A stretch of DNA of 64,000 bases from Citrobacter sp. FP75 (GCF_018342065.1 NZ_JAFDOE010000001.1:868001-932000), one strand, 5' to 3'; shown: positions 37,451 through 46,998, numbered from the stretch's first letter. The notes: generated by a model not told the origin, from the letters alone. Numbers and translations are program-made.

Positions 37451-38137
37451 ATGAGAGGCTTACTCTCTGCGACGGTAATGTCTGCAGCGGTACTCATTTT
37501 TAGCACGATAGTGTCCCCGGCAGCGGTGAACGCCGCCGTGGCGTCGGCGCTGTCGCAAGATCCCATCATCTTCGCTCAACAAAGTTTTAACAAAATACAA
37601 TCCTATCAGGTGGTTATGCGTTCATCGTCCACTGCGGGGGAGCGTAAAATTATTCGCTATAGCTATAAAAAACCCGGTTACGTGCGGATGGACTTTACCC
37701 AACCGCATGCTGGCGCAGTGCTGACCTATAACCCCGTCAGCGCGAGAGTGACGTTGTGGCCATTTGGGGTGGGGACGTTGCCTGTGTTAAATCTGTCGCC
37801 CACGAATTCAGTGATCCAGGATGAGCACGGTCACCGGGTTGATCGGTCAGACATCGGCGTTTTGCTGGGAAATATCCAGAGTCTGCAGCGTGAGGGGACA
37901 ACTACTACCGTTGGCGTGGAGAATCTGTCTGGACGATCGGTCACGCATGTTTCGGTGGTGGGACCGGGGACAATGGTTGTTGATGACGTTCATCGCTATG
38001 ACGTTTGGTTAGATAACTATCATGGACTGCCTGCCAAAGTGGTGAGCTACACGCTGGAGGGCAAACCGCTGGAAACGGTGCTGATGGACGCCATGATCGT
38101 CAACCTCCGTTTTCCTGCCGATTTCTTCACACCCTAA
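37451..38137 (+). CDS. LolA-like/DUF1571-type periplasmic carrier protein
   Basis: The ATG at 37451, five bases after GGAGG, gives 228 residues; a start at 37421 would add ten residues before it. A Sec signal ends around VNA-AVA. The body (KIQSYQVVMRSSS, YSYKKPGYVRMDFTQP, GAVLTYNPVSARVTLWP) follows the half-barrel pattern of LolA and DUF1571 proteins, which bind lipids or lipoproteins in the periplasm. It opens a rightward cluster and is 13 bases from the SRPBCC gene. It is too divergent to be the housekeeping LolA, and its ligand is unknown. Confidence 0.75.
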   Translation: MRGLLSATVMSAAVLIFSTIVSPAAVNAAVASALSQDPIIFAQQSFNKIQSYQVVMRSSSTAGERKIIRYSYKKPGYVRMDFTQPHAGAVLTYNPVSARVTLWPFGVGTLPVLNLSPTNSVIQDEHGHRVDRSDIGVLLGNIQSLQREGTTTTVGVENLSGRSVTHVSVVGPGTMVVDDVHRYDVWLDNYHGLPAKVVSYTLEGKPLETVLMDAMIVNLRFPADFFTP

Positions 38138-38150
38138 AGGAGTCTGGTCC

Positions 38151-38621
38151 ATGGCCGAATATCAGTTCTCCACCATCTGGCGGGTTGAAGCGTCGCTACA
38201 GGAGGTCTGGGAGGTGTTCTCGCATCCGGACCAGTGGCCTGAGTGGTGGGTAAGTCTGGAACAAGTCATCGAACTTGAGAAAGGCGATGTGCAGGGGATC
38301 GGGGCGCTGCACCGCTATACCTGGAAAGGGGCGCTGCCGTATCGTTTAACCTTTGATATCAACGTACTGAAAATTCTGCCGTGTTCTCTTCTCGAAGGAG
38401 AAGCCCGCGGTGAGGTTGAAGGTCTCGGGGTATGGTCTTTTGTTGCGCTTGGTCAGGAGACTATTGTCAGGTACGACTGGAATATACGCACCACCCTTCG
38501 CTGGATGAATTACCTGGCTCCACTGGCAGCTCCCGTATTTCGCTGGAATCACGATACGATTATGCGCGAAGGGGCAAGGGGGTTAGCTCGAAAATTAGGC
38601 ACCCATGTCTCTATGTTTTAG
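38151..38621 (+). CDS. SRPBCC-family protein
   Basis: A 156-residue protein with the START/Bet v 1-like pattern: an N-terminal ASLQEVWEVFSHPDQWPEWW motif, then alternating strands and a long C-terminal helix (WNHDTIMREGARGLARKLG). SRPBCC proteins hold hydrophobic ligands in a deep pocket and act as cyclases, carriers or sensors. It has no signal peptide, unlike the gene before it. It sits 13 bases after the LolA-like gene, and 240 bases before the next one. A lipid or isoprenoid-like ligand is possible; no evidence defines it. Confidence 0.85.
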   Translation: MAEYQFSTIWRVEASLQEVWEVFSHPDQWPEWWVSLEQVIELEKGDVQGIGALHRYTWKGALPYRLTFDINVLKILPCSLLEGEARGEVEGLGVWSFVALGQETIVRYDWNIRTTLRWMNYLAPLAAPVFRWNHDTIMREGARGLARKLGTHVSMF

Positions 38622-38861
38622 TTTTACTGGAGGTTAGAGGTCAGGGAGCCTGCCTGTTTTATGCATTCTTCGTCTTTTTCCTTGTTGCGCCTGTACTCTT
38701 ACAGCTGAAAGTGGCTTAATCGGTTCTCTTTTCATTCACAGTTAACAGGTCTGTTATTGATGAATAATCCCCATCGACTCGCCTTTTTATGTCAGCGCCT
38801 GTCTGCTGTGATGACCGCCTACGCTTGCCGTAGCTCAACTCATACATATGGACAGACAGCA

Positions 38862-40004
38862 ATGCAACGTCGCCAGTTTCTCAAAAATAGCGTTCTCCTT
38901 TCCGCCGCCGGTTTAGTCGGTCCTGCGATTACTAGCCAGACGGTACACGCCGCTGAGCCCTCGGTTGCGGTAGTGGTGCGTCGGCGTTTCGTGTTATCAC
39001 AAACCTATAAACTCAATCCACCGCAAGGTTCGCGCGGTGTGGTCAAACTGTGGATCCCGTTACCGGTAGACACCGCGTTTCAGCAGATGACAAACCTTGT
39101 ATTTAGCGGCAACTATAAGCAGGCATACGTCACCACGAATAACAACTATGGCGCCAAAACGCTGTATGCCAGTTGGCCAGATTCGCAGGGGGAATTGCTG
39201 ATGAAGGTCGAGATTGAGATTGAAACGTCAGACTGGGAACCGCTGAAACATGACGCGCTAAAAACCTGGCAAGCGCCGGAACAGATTATTTACCCACTGG
39301 ATGTTAAACCGTATCTGTTGCCGACAGCGCATACCCCCATTGATGGACTGGTTCAGGAAACCGCACGTAAAATTACTGGTGCGGAGCAGGATCCATTGAA
39401 AAAAGCGCGTCTGATTTATGAGTGGGTTAGCCGTTATATGGAGCGTGATAATGACGTGATCGGCTGCGGCACGGGTGACGTCGCGGAGATCCTGAAAAGT
39501 GGCAAACTCAAGGGTAAATGTACCGATATGAGTTCTGTTTTTGTGGCACTGGCTCGGGCCAGCGGAATTCCGGCGCGTGAACTGTTTGGCATCCGCCTGG
39601 GGAAAGCCAATAAACTAGAGCGCTATTCAAAAAGCGCGTTTGGCAAAGCCGACAGCGCAGGGGTTGCTGATGTCAGCGGTGGGCAGCACTGTCGCGCTGA
39701 GTTCTATCTGGCCGGTTACGGCTGGTTGCCGTGTGACCCGGCAGACGTGACCAAAATGCGTCTGGCAGAGAAAAAAGCCCATCAGGATGCCGATGTCCAG
39801 GCCGTCAACGCTTACCTGTTTGGTAACTGGGAAATGAATTGGGTGGGCTTCAACTACGGACGCGATTTTGAACTGTATCCGGCAACCGAGCAGGGTGCGA
39901 TGAACAACTTTGGTTATCCTTATGCTGAAGTTGACGGCGATCCGATCAATTTCTATGACCCTAAAGCGTTCTCTTACAGCTATGTCGCAACAGAACAACG
40001 CTAA
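38862..40004 (+). CDS. Tat-exported transglutaminase-like protein
   Basis: The ATG at 38862 gives 380 residues beginning MQRRQFLKNSVLLSAAG, a twin-arginine signal; upstream in-frame starts at 38757 and 38760 are possible, as the ribosome site before 38862 is poor. A transglutaminase-like cysteine peptidase core has Cys220 (KGKCTDMSS), His276 (GGQHCRAEF) and Asp292 (PCDPADV), the expected triad. Such enzymes cleave or cross-link amide bonds, and here would act after folding in the cytoplasm and export. It overlaps the MerT-like gene by 23 bases. Confidence 0.85.
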   Translation: MQRRQFLKNSVLLSAAGLVGPAITSQTVHAAEPSVAVVVRRRFVLSQTYKLNPPQGSRGVVKLWIPLPVDTAFQQMTNLVFSGNYKQAYVTTNNNYGAKTLYASWPDSQGELLMKVEIEIETSDWEPLKHDALKTWQAPEQIIYPLDVKPYLLPTAHTPIDGLVQETARKITGAEQDPLKKARLIYEWVSRYMERDNDVIGCGTGDVAEILKSGKLKGKCTDMSSVFVALARASGIPARELFGIRLGKANKLERYSKSAFGKADSAGVADVSGGQHCRAEFYLAGYGWLPCDPADVTKMRLAEKKAHQDADVQAVNAYLFGNWEMNWVGFNYGRDFELYPATEQGAMNNFGYPYAEVDGDPINFYDPKAFSYSYVATEQR

Positions 40005-40338
40005 GGGCGCGGGGTTAACTCTGCTGACGGCCGCTGCGGCTGCCGTCACCGCGGGTTTATGCTGCGTTGGCCCGCTGTTATATCTGCTGTTTGGTATTTC
40101 GGCGGCCAGCTTTGCCATATTCACCCGCGTTGAATTTTTACGTGTTCCTCTGATGGTGCTGACGGTAGGGTTGCTATTGCGGGTATTCTGGCGGCTCTAT
40201 ATTTCTAAAAGACCGTGGTGCACCGGGCGGTTAACCCTGACGCAGATGCGCGTGCTGTACTGGTTCGCACTGATGCTGATTTTGCCCGTGTTATTCTACC
40301 CCACGCTGGTGGCCTGGTTTTACGAGGTGTTTGAATGA
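39982..40338 (+). CDS. MerT-like metal transport membrane protein
   Basis: The ATG at 39982 gives 118 residues with three membrane segments. The first contains the adjacent cysteine pair in AGLCCVGPLLYLLFGIS, as in the mercuric ion transporter MerT. The cytoplasmic loop, where MerT has two cysteines, keeps only one (RPWCTGR). It overlaps the transglutaminase-like gene and, by four bases (ATGA), the MerP-like gene. No merA, merR or merC is present, so the metal may not be mercury. Confidence 0.8.
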   Translation: MSQQNNAKGAGLTLLTAAAAAVTAGLCCVGPLLYLLFGISAASFAIFTRVEFLRVPLMVLTVGLLLRVFWRLYISKRPWCTGRLTLTQMRVLYWFALMLILPVLFYPTLVAWFYEVFE

Positions 40339-40616
40339 AAATATTGACGCTACTTATGTGTTTATTACTGCCGTTTTGGGCGCAGGCAGCCAATCAGAAA
40401 GTGGTGCTGGATATACAAAATATGACCTGCTCGCTGTGCGTCATTTCGGTAAACCAGGCACTGCGTGAAACCGACGGCGTGATCAAAGCTAAATCTTCGC
40501 TAAAGACCCGTCAGGCAGAAGCCATCGTTCCGCAAGGTTTCTCTACCGATACGCTGCTCAACGCGGTAGCGAAAACAGGATATACGGCCACGCTGAACCG
40601 TATTGAACAACAGTAA
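40335..40616 (+). CDS. MerP-like periplasmic metal-binding protein
   Basis: The 93-residue protein has a Sec signal (MKILTLLMCLLLPFWAQA) and a heavy-metal-associated fold with NMTCSLC (Cys32, Cys35), close to MerP's GMTCAAC. MerP hands Hg(II) from the periplasm to MerT. Here a single pair of genes stands alone, translationally coupled to the MerT-like gene. A hairpin terminator follows, closing the cluster before yecA. Confidence 0.85.
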   Translation: MKILTLLMCLLLPFWAQAANQKVVLDIQNMTCSLCVISVNQALRETDGVIKAKSSLKTRQAEAIVPQGFSTDTLLNAVAKTGYTATLNRIEQQ

Positions 40617-40636
40617 GCCACCTGCGGGTGGTTTTA
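40616..40636 (+). terminator. Terminator after the MerP-like gene
   Basis: CCACC-TGCG-GGTGG hairpin with four T residues following directly. It marks the right end of the accessory cluster. Confidence 0.65.
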
Positions 40637-40823
40637 TTGTGCGTTGCAGATATAATGCCGGCGATTTTGTGATCCCTTTTGTGCGTTGACTACCGGAATT
40701 ACCCCCGTTTCCTGTTAACCTGAACAGGCGGTATCAGTAAGCCGCCCACGCCATTTGTATCCGTTATCCCACACGCCATGTAAGATAATCACAGGCAAGA
40801 ATTATTGACTAAGGAAAAGCGTT

Positions 40824-41489
40824 ATGAAAACGGGACCATTAAACGAGAGCGAGCTGGAATGGCTGGATGATGTACTGACCAAGTACAATACGGACAAGGC
40901 GATTCTGGATGTCTCAGAGCTGGATGGCTTGCTGACGGCGGTGCTCAGCTCACCTTATGAAATTGAGCCGGAGCAGTGGCTGGTTGCGATTTGGGGCGGC
41001 GCGCAGTATGTTCCTCGCTGGTCATCCGAAAAAGAAATGGCGCGTTTTATGAACCTGGCATTTCAACATATGGCCGACACGGCCGATCGCCTGGATGAAT
41101 TTCCGGAGCAGTTTGAACCGCTGTTTGGCCTGCGTGAAATTGAAGGTCATGAGCTGACTATCGTGGAAGAGTGGTGCTTTGGTTATATGCGCGGCGTTGC
41201 GTTGTCGGACTGGTCCGCGTTGCCGGATTCGTTAAAACCTGCGCTTGAGGCAATTGCGCTGCACGGGACGGAAGAGAACTTCGAGGTGGTGGAAAAACTG
41301 ACCCCGGAGGCGTTTGAAGAGAGCGTTGAGGCTATCCGTCTGGCGGCGCTCGATCTACACGCTTACTGGATGGCACATCCGCAGGAAGTCCCGGTTAAGG
41401 CTCCGGTAAAAGTCGATGCTAAAGTAGGACGTAACGATCCGTGCCCATGCGGCAGCGGCAAAAAATATAAGCAGTGCTGTCTGCACTAA
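40824..41489 (+). CDS. yecA: UPF0149-family YecA, SEC-C zinc motif
   Basis: The 221-residue protein has an N-terminal UPF0149 helical domain and a C-terminal SEC-C zinc motif ([19 protein letters not shown], about residues 200-218), the same metal-binding motif as in SecA. E. coli YecA binds SecA or ribosomes through this tail. In E. coli K-12 it lies directly after leuZ; here about 12 kb separate them. A terminator shared with tyrP follows. Confidence 0.96.
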   Translation: MKTGPLNESELEWLDDVLTKYNTDKAILDVSELDGLLTAVLSSPYEIEPEQWLVAIWGGAQYVPRWSSEKEMARFMNLAFQHMADTADRLDEFPEQFEPLFGLREIEGHELTIVEEWCFGYMRGVALSDWSALPDSLKPALEAIALHGTEENFEVVEKLTPEAFEESVEAIRLAALDLHAYWMAHPQEVPVKAPVKVDAKVGRNDPCPCGSGKKYKQCCLH

Positions 41490-41493
41490 GAAA

Positions 41494-41515
41494 CAGGGGC
41501 GCAAGCCCCTTTTTC
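41494..41515. terminator. Terminator between yecA and tyrP
   Basis: AGGGGC-GCAA-GCCCCT hairpin with a T tract on the plus side, between the convergent yecA and tyrP genes. Confidence 0.88.
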
Positions 41516-41516
41516 T

Positions 41517-42728
41517 TTACCCCACTTCTGGCAACAATCCTGCCGCAATAGAAAACTGCACCGCTATCACCACAATGCCGCAAATAAATACCAGCGCCAG
41601 CGCCGGTGCGCCACCGGCTACGCGATACGTTGCCTGAGGATTGTGTTTTCTGCTCTGCCAGACCAGCATTGACGGGATCAGTAGCGCCAGCACAGCGAGG
41701 GCCACGCCTGCGTATCCCAGCGCCATGACAAATCCACGCGGGTAAAACAGGGCGAATGCCAGTGGCGGCAGGAATGTCACTACGCCGGTCTGTATTCTTC
41801 CGGCAGCGGTATTGCGACGCTGGAAGAGGTCAGCCAGATAATCAAATAGACCCAGCGCCACACCGAGGAAAGAGGTGGCCAGCGCGAGGTCGGCAAACAG
41901 ATGCACAGCCAGCTCAACGTGCGGTGAGGCCACCACTTCACGTAACGCCTGTAATAAACCGTTTAAGCCCGCATGGTCAGCTAGCAGCCCCATAAAAGTT
42001 GATGAGTTGATGCTGCCGAGTGTAGCCAGTTGCCAGAAAATATAGGCGACCAGCGGGATGGCGCTGCCGCTAATAAATACCCAGCGTAATTTACGGATAT
42101 TGCCGTTCATATAGCTGACGATGCTGGGGACGCTGCCGTGAAAACCGAATGACGTGAAGATAACCGGAATGGCGGAAAGCGCCAGTCCCTGCTGTAGCGG
42201 AAGCGTGAGGAGATTGACTTTATGGACGTGCGGCATCAACAACGCCAGCATCACGACCAGGAAGATAATCTTGGCGCTAAACAGCAGGCGGTTGAACAGA
42301 TCAACCAGTGATGTACCTACGCATACCACGCCTCCGGCAACAAAGGTGAACAGTAACACACCCATCGTTGGGGACATGCTGGCTCCGGTCCAGTCACTGA
42401 TGCTTGAGGCCAACAGCTCACCTGCGCCACTGATATATGCCGCTGTGAGTGCGTACATCAAGAACATCATGCTAAAACCGGTGACCCACTGTCCGTATCG
42501 ACCGAGATAGCGCTTCGCCAGCGTGCCGAGCCCGGTGTCCGCCGGCACGTGTTGATATACTTCCAGCAGCAACAGCGCGGTGTAGCACATCAGTGCCCAT
42601 AGCCCGATCAACAACACCAGCGTGACGCTAAATCCTACGCCTGCCGCAGCCAACGGCATCGCCAGCATACCGGCACCAATGGTGGTTCCCGCCACGATAA
42701 AAACACTACCCAGAGTTCTATTCTTCAC
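41517..42728 (-). CDS. tyrP: Tyrosine-specific transport protein
   Basis: A GTG start at 42728 gives 403 residues, the E. coli TyrP length ([20 protein letters not shown]...); the longer reading to 42785 adds residues across the operator region. It is an aromatic amino-acid permease of the Mtr/TnaB/TyrP group with eleven predicted membrane segments. It imports tyrosine with protons. Two TyrR-type boxes lie upstream, as in E. coli tyrP. Confidence 0.96.
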   Translation of the reverse strand: MKNRTLGSVFIVAGTTIGAGMLAMPLAAAGVGFSVTLVLLIGLWALMCYTALLLLEVYQHVPADTGLGTLAKRYLGRYGQWVTGFSMMFLMYALTAAYISGAGELLASSISDWTGASMSPTMGVLLFTFVAGGVVCVGTSLVDLFNRLLFSAKIIFLVVMLALLMPHVHKVNLLTLPLQQGLALSAIPVIFTSFGFHGSVPSIVSYMNGNIRKLRWVFISGSAIPLVAYIFWQLATLGSINSSTFMGLLADHAGLNGLLQALREVVASPHVELAVHLFADLALATSFLGVALGLFDYLADLFQRRNTAAGRIQTGVVTFLPPLAFALFYPRGFVMALGYAGVALAVLALLIPSMLVWQSRKHNPQATYRVAGGAPALALVFICGIVVIAVQFSIAAGLLPEVG

Positions 42729-42796
42729 GCTTTCCTCTGTCCCAGAGATAGTCAACAGTTGTATCTGCGGCGCAGGGTAAGGCATAACGCTATTTT

Positions 42797-42837
42797 CGTC
42801 AAATGACCGTTACAATAGCTGTACATTAATGTTTACG
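42797..42837 (-). promoter_or_regulatory. Paired TyrR boxes before tyrP
   Basis: The plus strand reads CGTCAA-ATGACC-GTTACA (42797-42814, weaker) and TGTACA-TTAATG-TTTACG (42820-42837), both near the palindrome TGTAAA-N6-TTTACA. The boxes are five bases apart. TyrR represses or activates tyrP through such paired boxes depending on the bound amino acid. Confidence 0.7.
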
Positions 42838-42941
42838 AATATCAGGTGGTTAAGATGTATTCCAGATGATATTTTTCTGCGTTAGCGCAAAGCGGCGAGG
42901 TGCGGTTCACATTAGGCTACGGGCTTTATTGAGGAGGATGT

Positions 42942-43181
42942 ATGGAATCTATTCACGGCCACGAAGTACTCAACATGATGATTGAGTCTGGCGAACAGTA
43001 TACAAATGCCAGCCTTGAAGCGGCGATTACGGCACGTTTTGGGGAGCAGGCGTGTTTTCATACCTGTTCTGCACAAGGCATGACGGCGGCTGAGTTGGTG
43101 GCATTCTTAGCGGCGAAGGGGAAGTTTATTGCCAAAGACGACGGCTTCTCTACGCACGAAAGCAAGATCTGCCGCCATTAA
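42942..43181 (+). CDS. yecH: DUF2492 putative metal-binding protein YecH
   Basis: A 79-residue protein with a His/Cys-rich pattern: IHGHEV near the N terminus, CFHTCSAQGM in the middle and KICRH at the end, which could bind metal. It matches enterobacterial YecH by sequence and by position between tyrP and ftnA. A GAGG ribosome site precedes the ATG. Function is unknown. Confidence 0.93.
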   Translation: MESIHGHEVLNMMIESGEQYTNASLEAAITARFGEQACFHTCSAQGMTAAELVAFLAAKGKFIAKDDGFSTHESKICRH

Positions 43182-43188
43182 GATTTTT

Positions 43189-43219
43189 GGCTAACGGTGG
43201 TGTATTGCCACCGTTAGCC
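43189..43219. repeat. Long inverted repeat between yecH and ftnA
   Basis: A perfect twelve-base stem GGCTAACGGTGG / CCACCGTTAGCC with a seven-base loop lies between the convergent genes yecH and ftnA. The T tract precedes rather than follows it, so it looks like a shared 3'-end hairpin rather than a standard intrinsic terminator. Confidence 0.6.
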
Positions 43220-43226
43220 AACACAA

Positions 43227-43724
43227 TTAATTCTGTGTATCAAGCGTGGCCAGTTCTTTATCGATGAAATAAAGGCCTTCACCGCTTTTGCCTGCCAGCG
43301 ATAATTTATCAATAACCGATTTAAATAATTTCTCTTCTTCGTGCTGCTCGGCAACATACCACTGCAGGAAATTAAAGGTTGGATAATCCTGATGAGTCAT
43401 TGCCGCGTGTGCCAGTTCATTAATTTTCTGCGTGATCAACTGCTCATGTTCATAGGTGACACGGAACAGTTCATCCAGAGAAGCATATTCAGCAAACGGC
43501 GATGGCACGGTATTAATGCACGGTAAGCTGCCGGTATCGGTCAGGTAGTCGAACAGACGCTGCATATGCGTCATCTCTTCCTGCGCATGACGACGCAGAA
43601 ACGCGGCGGCACCTTCGAAACTGTGATAGCTGCACCACGCACTCATCTGTTGGTAGAGCAGGGATGAATATAATTCAAGATTCATTTGCTCATTCAGTTG
43701 GTCGATCATTTCTGTTTTCAGCAT
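43227..43724 (-). CDS. ftnA: Ferritin FtnA
   Basis: The Met at 43724 gives 165 residues as in E. coli FtnA; five extra residues are possible to 43739. Ferroxidase ligands Glu17 (NLELYSSL), Glu49/Glu50 and His53 ([12 protein letters not shown]) and Glu94-type residues are intact. The 24-mer cage stores iron as a ferric mineral in the cytoplasm. It is convergent with yecH. The AT-rich upstream region is where Fur-dependent control is expected. Confidence 0.97.
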   Translation of the reverse strand: MLKTEMIDQLNEQMNLELYSSLLYQQMSAWCSYHSFEGAAAFLRRHAQEEMTHMQRLFDYLTDTGSLPCINTVPSPFAEYASLDELFRVTYEHEQLITQKINELAHAAMTHQDYPTFNFLQWYVAEQHEEEKLFKSVIDKLSLAGKSGEGLYFIDKELATLDTQN

Positions 43725-43918
43725 GGTTCTGCTCCACAAACGTTAATTATATTTTGATGTGGCGTCACTATAATTTGTTATTTAATTATTTGCAAAAGGT
43801 AAAATAATAAATTTAATTATTAAAAATGCGAATGGGAATAAAACGCATTAACGATATTAAATCGGTGATATAAGTTGGGAAGTCATATAAGACCAGCAAC
43901 AATATGCTGGTCGACAAA

Positions 43919-44254
43919 TTAATAATTTAAAGAGGGGGTTTGTGCGACAACCGCGCCGTGGCACTGCCAGGCGAGCGTGATTTTGGTATTCATGCACAGG
44001 GAGCCTGCGTAAATGCTGCAGGTGGCTACCGGCTGACCAAATGCCATCGCGCTGGCGTACCCCATCTGCTGACACGCCTTCGTTGCCGTACCCTGGGCAA
44101 CATAATCATCGGTACGTGCCGTTTGCAGCATGGCCTGGTTGTAAGTCAGACGAACCACGCCGGTGACTGCGCTGGCTTCGCTGACCTGTGCCTGTTTAGT
44201 GATAGTGCATCCCGTCAGCACGAGCGGCAAGAGGGTTAGGATAAGGGTCTTCAT
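43919..44254 (-). CDS. yecR: Lipoprotein YecR
   Basis: The Met at 44254 opens a lipoprotein signal (MKTLILTLLPLVLTGCTIT, lipobox LTGC at residue 16), giving 111 residues; a longer reading to 44335 lacks this logic. YecR is a small lipoprotein of unknown function that belongs to the FlhDC flagellar regulon in E. coli. Conserved cysteines (KACQQMG, ATCSIYAGSLC, WQCHG) are present. It lies between ftnA and an inserted RpiB-like gene, while in E. coli yecJ/ftnB are its neighbours. Confidence 0.9.
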   Translation of the reverse strand: MKTLILTLLPLVLTGCTITKQAQVSEASAVTGVVRLTYNQAMLQTARTDDYVAQGTATKACQQMGYASAMAFGQPVATCSIYAGSLCMNTKITLAWQCHGAVVAQTPSLNY

Positions 44255-44523
44255 GATATCGCTCTGAAAGTTCGGTGATACGCTATCCTCGCATACACTG
44301 CGATCGGGCAATGGCCTGAATAACTCGACGATCACCTGCGATTAATCACAACGACGCCTTTACCATGAGGTAAATCTGCTGTTTCGGGGAAAAAATGTGA
44401 GCACTCCATTGCTTTTTAAAACCAAATTTCATTAAATTTGAAAGTGTATTTGCAAGATAGTAATGTGACCTGACTATGGTGGCTTATGGCGGAATTCCCG
44501 CGACGTATTCAGGAGAAGACACA

Positions 44524-45162
44524 ATGAAAATTGCATTGATGATGGAAAACAGCCAGGCGAGCAAAAACGCGATCATTTATCACGAGCTTAAGGCCGTCGC
44601 GGATGAGAAAGGCTTCCCGGTGTTTAACGTCGGAATGAGCGACGAAAATGACCATCATCTGACCTACATCCATCTTGGCATTATGGCCAGTATCCTGCTT
44701 AATTCTAAAGCGGTTGATTTTGTCGTCACCGGCTGTGGTACGGGTCAGGGGGCTATGATGTCGCTGAATATCCATCCGGGAGTGGTGTGCGGCTACTGCC
44801 TCGATCCGGCAGATGCCTTCCTGTTTGCTCAAATTAACAACGGCAATGCGCTCTCCCTGGCGTTCGCGAAAGGTTTCGGCTGGGGTGCAGAACTGAACGT
44901 GCGCTACATGTTCGAGAAAGCGTTCACCGGGCGTAACGGTGAAGGTTATCCGCCGGAGCGTAAAGAGCCGCAGGTGCGTAACGCCGGAATTCTGAATCAG
45001 GTTAAAGCGGCAGTTGTGAAAGAAAACTATCTCGATACCCTGCGCGCTATCGATCCTGAACTGGTGAAAACCGCCGTATCCGGCCCGCGTTTCCAGCAGT
45101 GTTTCTTTGAAAACTGTCAGGACAAATCTATCGAAGCGTTTGTCCGTGAGATGATTGGCTAA
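44524..45162 (+). CDS. RpiB/LacA/LacB-family sugar-phosphate isomerase
   Basis: The ATG at 44524 gives 212 residues; an upstream in-frame ATG at 44476 would add 16 residues without a clear leader. CGTGQGAMMSLN (Cys71 onward) matches the active-site loop of RpiB-type isomerases (CGTGIGMSIAAN), which interconvert ribose/ribulose or allose/galactose-type phosphates. The C-terminal 70 residues form an extra domain seen in longer relatives. It is divergent from yecR, and not found at this site in E. coli K-12. The sugar is unknown; no transporter or kinase adjoins it. Confidence 0.88.
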   Translation: MKIALMMENSQASKNAIIYHELKAVADEKGFPVFNVGMSDENDHHLTYIHLGIMASILLNSKAVDFVVTGCGTGQGAMMSLNIHPGVVCGYCLDPADAFLFAQINNGNALSLAFAKGFGWGAELNVRYMFEKAFTGRNGEGYPPERKEPQVRNAGILNQVKAAVVKENYLDTLRAIDPELVKTAVSGPRFQQCFFENCQDKSIEAFVREMIG

Positions 45163-45196
45163 ACGTTGCTGGCCCGGTGGCGCAGGCTGTCCGGGC

Positions 45197-46618
45197 TTAT
45201 CTGTTCTTGTTTGACACCGCACTTCCCGCGTCGCGGGTTAGCCGTAACGTATCCACCATGCCAGTCAGGCAAATAAGGGCAATCGCCACAAAAGCCAGAC
45301 GGAAGCTAATGCCAGGTATATTGCCCAGCGCCAGCCACTCGCTGACCTTATCGCCGATTCTGATACCAATTGCCGCCAGCGAAATCCCTAACCCCACCGC
45401 TAATTGTGTGGCCGTGCTGAACAGCGTATTGGCGTAGCTCATCTGTGGCGCGGGGACATCTGCAAAGGCCAGCGTGCTGACGCCGGTAAACTGGATCGAA
45501 CGGAATACGCCACCCAGATACAGTATCAGTAAAATAACCCACACCGGCGTTTGCGGGGTAATCAACGCGCAGGCCAGCAGCGCCAGCACGTTCAGCGCCC
45601 CGTTTACCAACAGCAGTTTCTTAAAGCCCAGCCAGCGTATCAACGGCGTGGTCGCGGGCTTAATCGTCAGGTTGCCGACAAACACTGCCAGTACCAGCGA
45701 GCCGGCATGAAAGGCGTTCATGCCAAACCCCACCTGAAACATTAACGGCAGCAGAAAGGGAACGGCGCTGATAGACGCGCGAAACAGCGACCCGCCGTAC
45801 ATGGAGACGCGAAAGGTGGGGACACGCAGGGCATCCAGACGAATCATCGGCCAGGCAGCATGGCGAAAATGACGCAGGGCAAACAGGAAGGTGATTATCC
45901 CGAGCGTGAGTAGCCCAGCAGTCAACCAGCCCTGCGGCTGTTGCGATCCCAGTAACTCCATGGCATACACGAGGCTGACCATGGCGACAGAAGTGGCAAT
46001 AAATCCGGGAATATCGAATGGACGGCGCTCATCGTCATGAATATCGGGGATGAAGCGTAACGCCAGGGTTATCGCCAGTAATCCCAACGGGACGTTAATA
46101 AAGAATATCCAGCGCCAGTTAGCGTAGTTGGTGATAAACCCGCCGAGGGGCGGGCCGATGATGGGGGCGACTAATGCCGGCCAGGTCAGGGTTGCAATGG
46201 CGGTGATTAACTGGTGTTTTGGCGTGGTACGCAGCACCGCGAGGCGACCGACCGGTACCATCAATGCGCCGCCTACCCCCTGTAAGATACGCATTGCGAC
46301 AAAGCCTTCCAGACTGGTGGCTAACCCGCATAGCATCGAAGCAAGGGTAAAGATGACCAGCGCCAGGCTAAATACCTTGCGCGCGCCGAAGCGATCGGCA
46401 ATCCAGCCGCTGGCAGGAATCAGAACCGCCAGGGTGATCAGATAGGCACTGATACCAATGTTCAGATCGACGGCCTGCACGCCAAAGCTTTTTGCCATAT
46501 CGGGCAGGGCGGTGGCGATGACCGTGCCATCGATAAACTCCATAAAAAAAGCCCCGGCAACGAGCAATGCCGCCGGGGAGAGGCCACGTTTATTCTCAGC
46601 CGCTAAATCGTTACTCAT
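45197..46618 (-). CDS. MFS transporter, DHA2 (EmrB-like) family
   Basis: A 473-residue protein with fourteen likely membrane segments and DHA2 motifs: motif [14 protein letters not shown], motif B-like [19 protein letters not shown], and motif [16 protein letters not shown]2 pumps expel drugs, dyes or other toxic compounds using protons. No membrane-fusion partner (EmrA type) is adjacent. Convergent with the RpiB-like gene; yecJ is divergent at its 5' side. Substrate unknown. Confidence 0.92.
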   Translation of the reverse strand: MSNDLAAENKRGLSPAALLVAGAFFMEFIDGTVIATALPDMAKSFGVQAVDLNIGISAYLITLAVLIPASGWIADRFGARKVFSLALVIFTLASMLCGLATSLEGFVAMRILQGVGGALMVPVGRLAVLRTTPKHQLITAIATLTWPALVAPIIGPPLGGFITNYANWRWIFFINVPLGLLAITLALRFIPDIHDDERRPFDIPGFIATSVAMVSLVYAMELLGSQQPQGWLTAGLLTLGIITFLFALRHFRHAAWPMIRLDALRVPTFRVSMYGGSLFRASISAVPFLLPLMFQVGFGMNAFHAGSLVLAVFVGNLTIKPATTPLIRWLGFKKLLLVNGALNVLALLACALITPQTPVWVILLILYLGGVFRSIQFTGVSTLAFADVPAPQMSYANTLFSTATQLAVGLGISLAAIGIRIGDKVSEWLALGNIPGISFRLAFVAIALICLTGMVDTLRLTRDAGSAVSNKNR

Positions 46619-46746
46619 GTTGTGCTTGCCATCTCAAAAGAAATCACGGGATCTTTTTTTATTTTCAGCGTAACCGTAATGACGGCACCGCTATCGTTTC
46701 GCGCGCTGAATGGGTACTATGGCGACCTTTCTATAAGGAGCTCACT

Positions 46747-46998
46747 ATGTCCCAAACACTGAATGCCGATCAGGAACTCCTCTCGGACGTTGTTGCCTGT
46801 CAGCTGGTTATCAAGCAAATTCTGGATGTTATTGATGTTATTGCCCCGGTAGAAGTGCGGGAAAAAATGTCCAGCCAGCTGAAAAGCATCGATTTTTCCA
46901 GTCATCCAGCGGGAGCCGATCCGGTTACGATGCGCGCAATTCAAAAGGCCGTTGCGTTGATCGAACTGAAATTCACGCCGCAGAGTGAGTCTCACTAA
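46747..46998 (+). CDS. yecJ: DUF2766 protein YecJ
   Basis: The ATG at 46747 follows AAGGAG (ribosome site) and gives 83 residues; a longer reading from 46567 crosses into the divergent MFS gene. The sequence ([20 protein letters not shown]) matches the DUF2766 family protein annotated YecJ in E. coli. It is acidic, helical and without signal peptide. Function is unknown. It is convergent with ftnB. Confidence 0.88.
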   Translation: MSQTLNADQELLSDVVACQLVIKQILDVIDVIAPVEVREKMSSQLKSIDFSSHPAGADPVTMRAIQKAVALIELKFTPQSESH

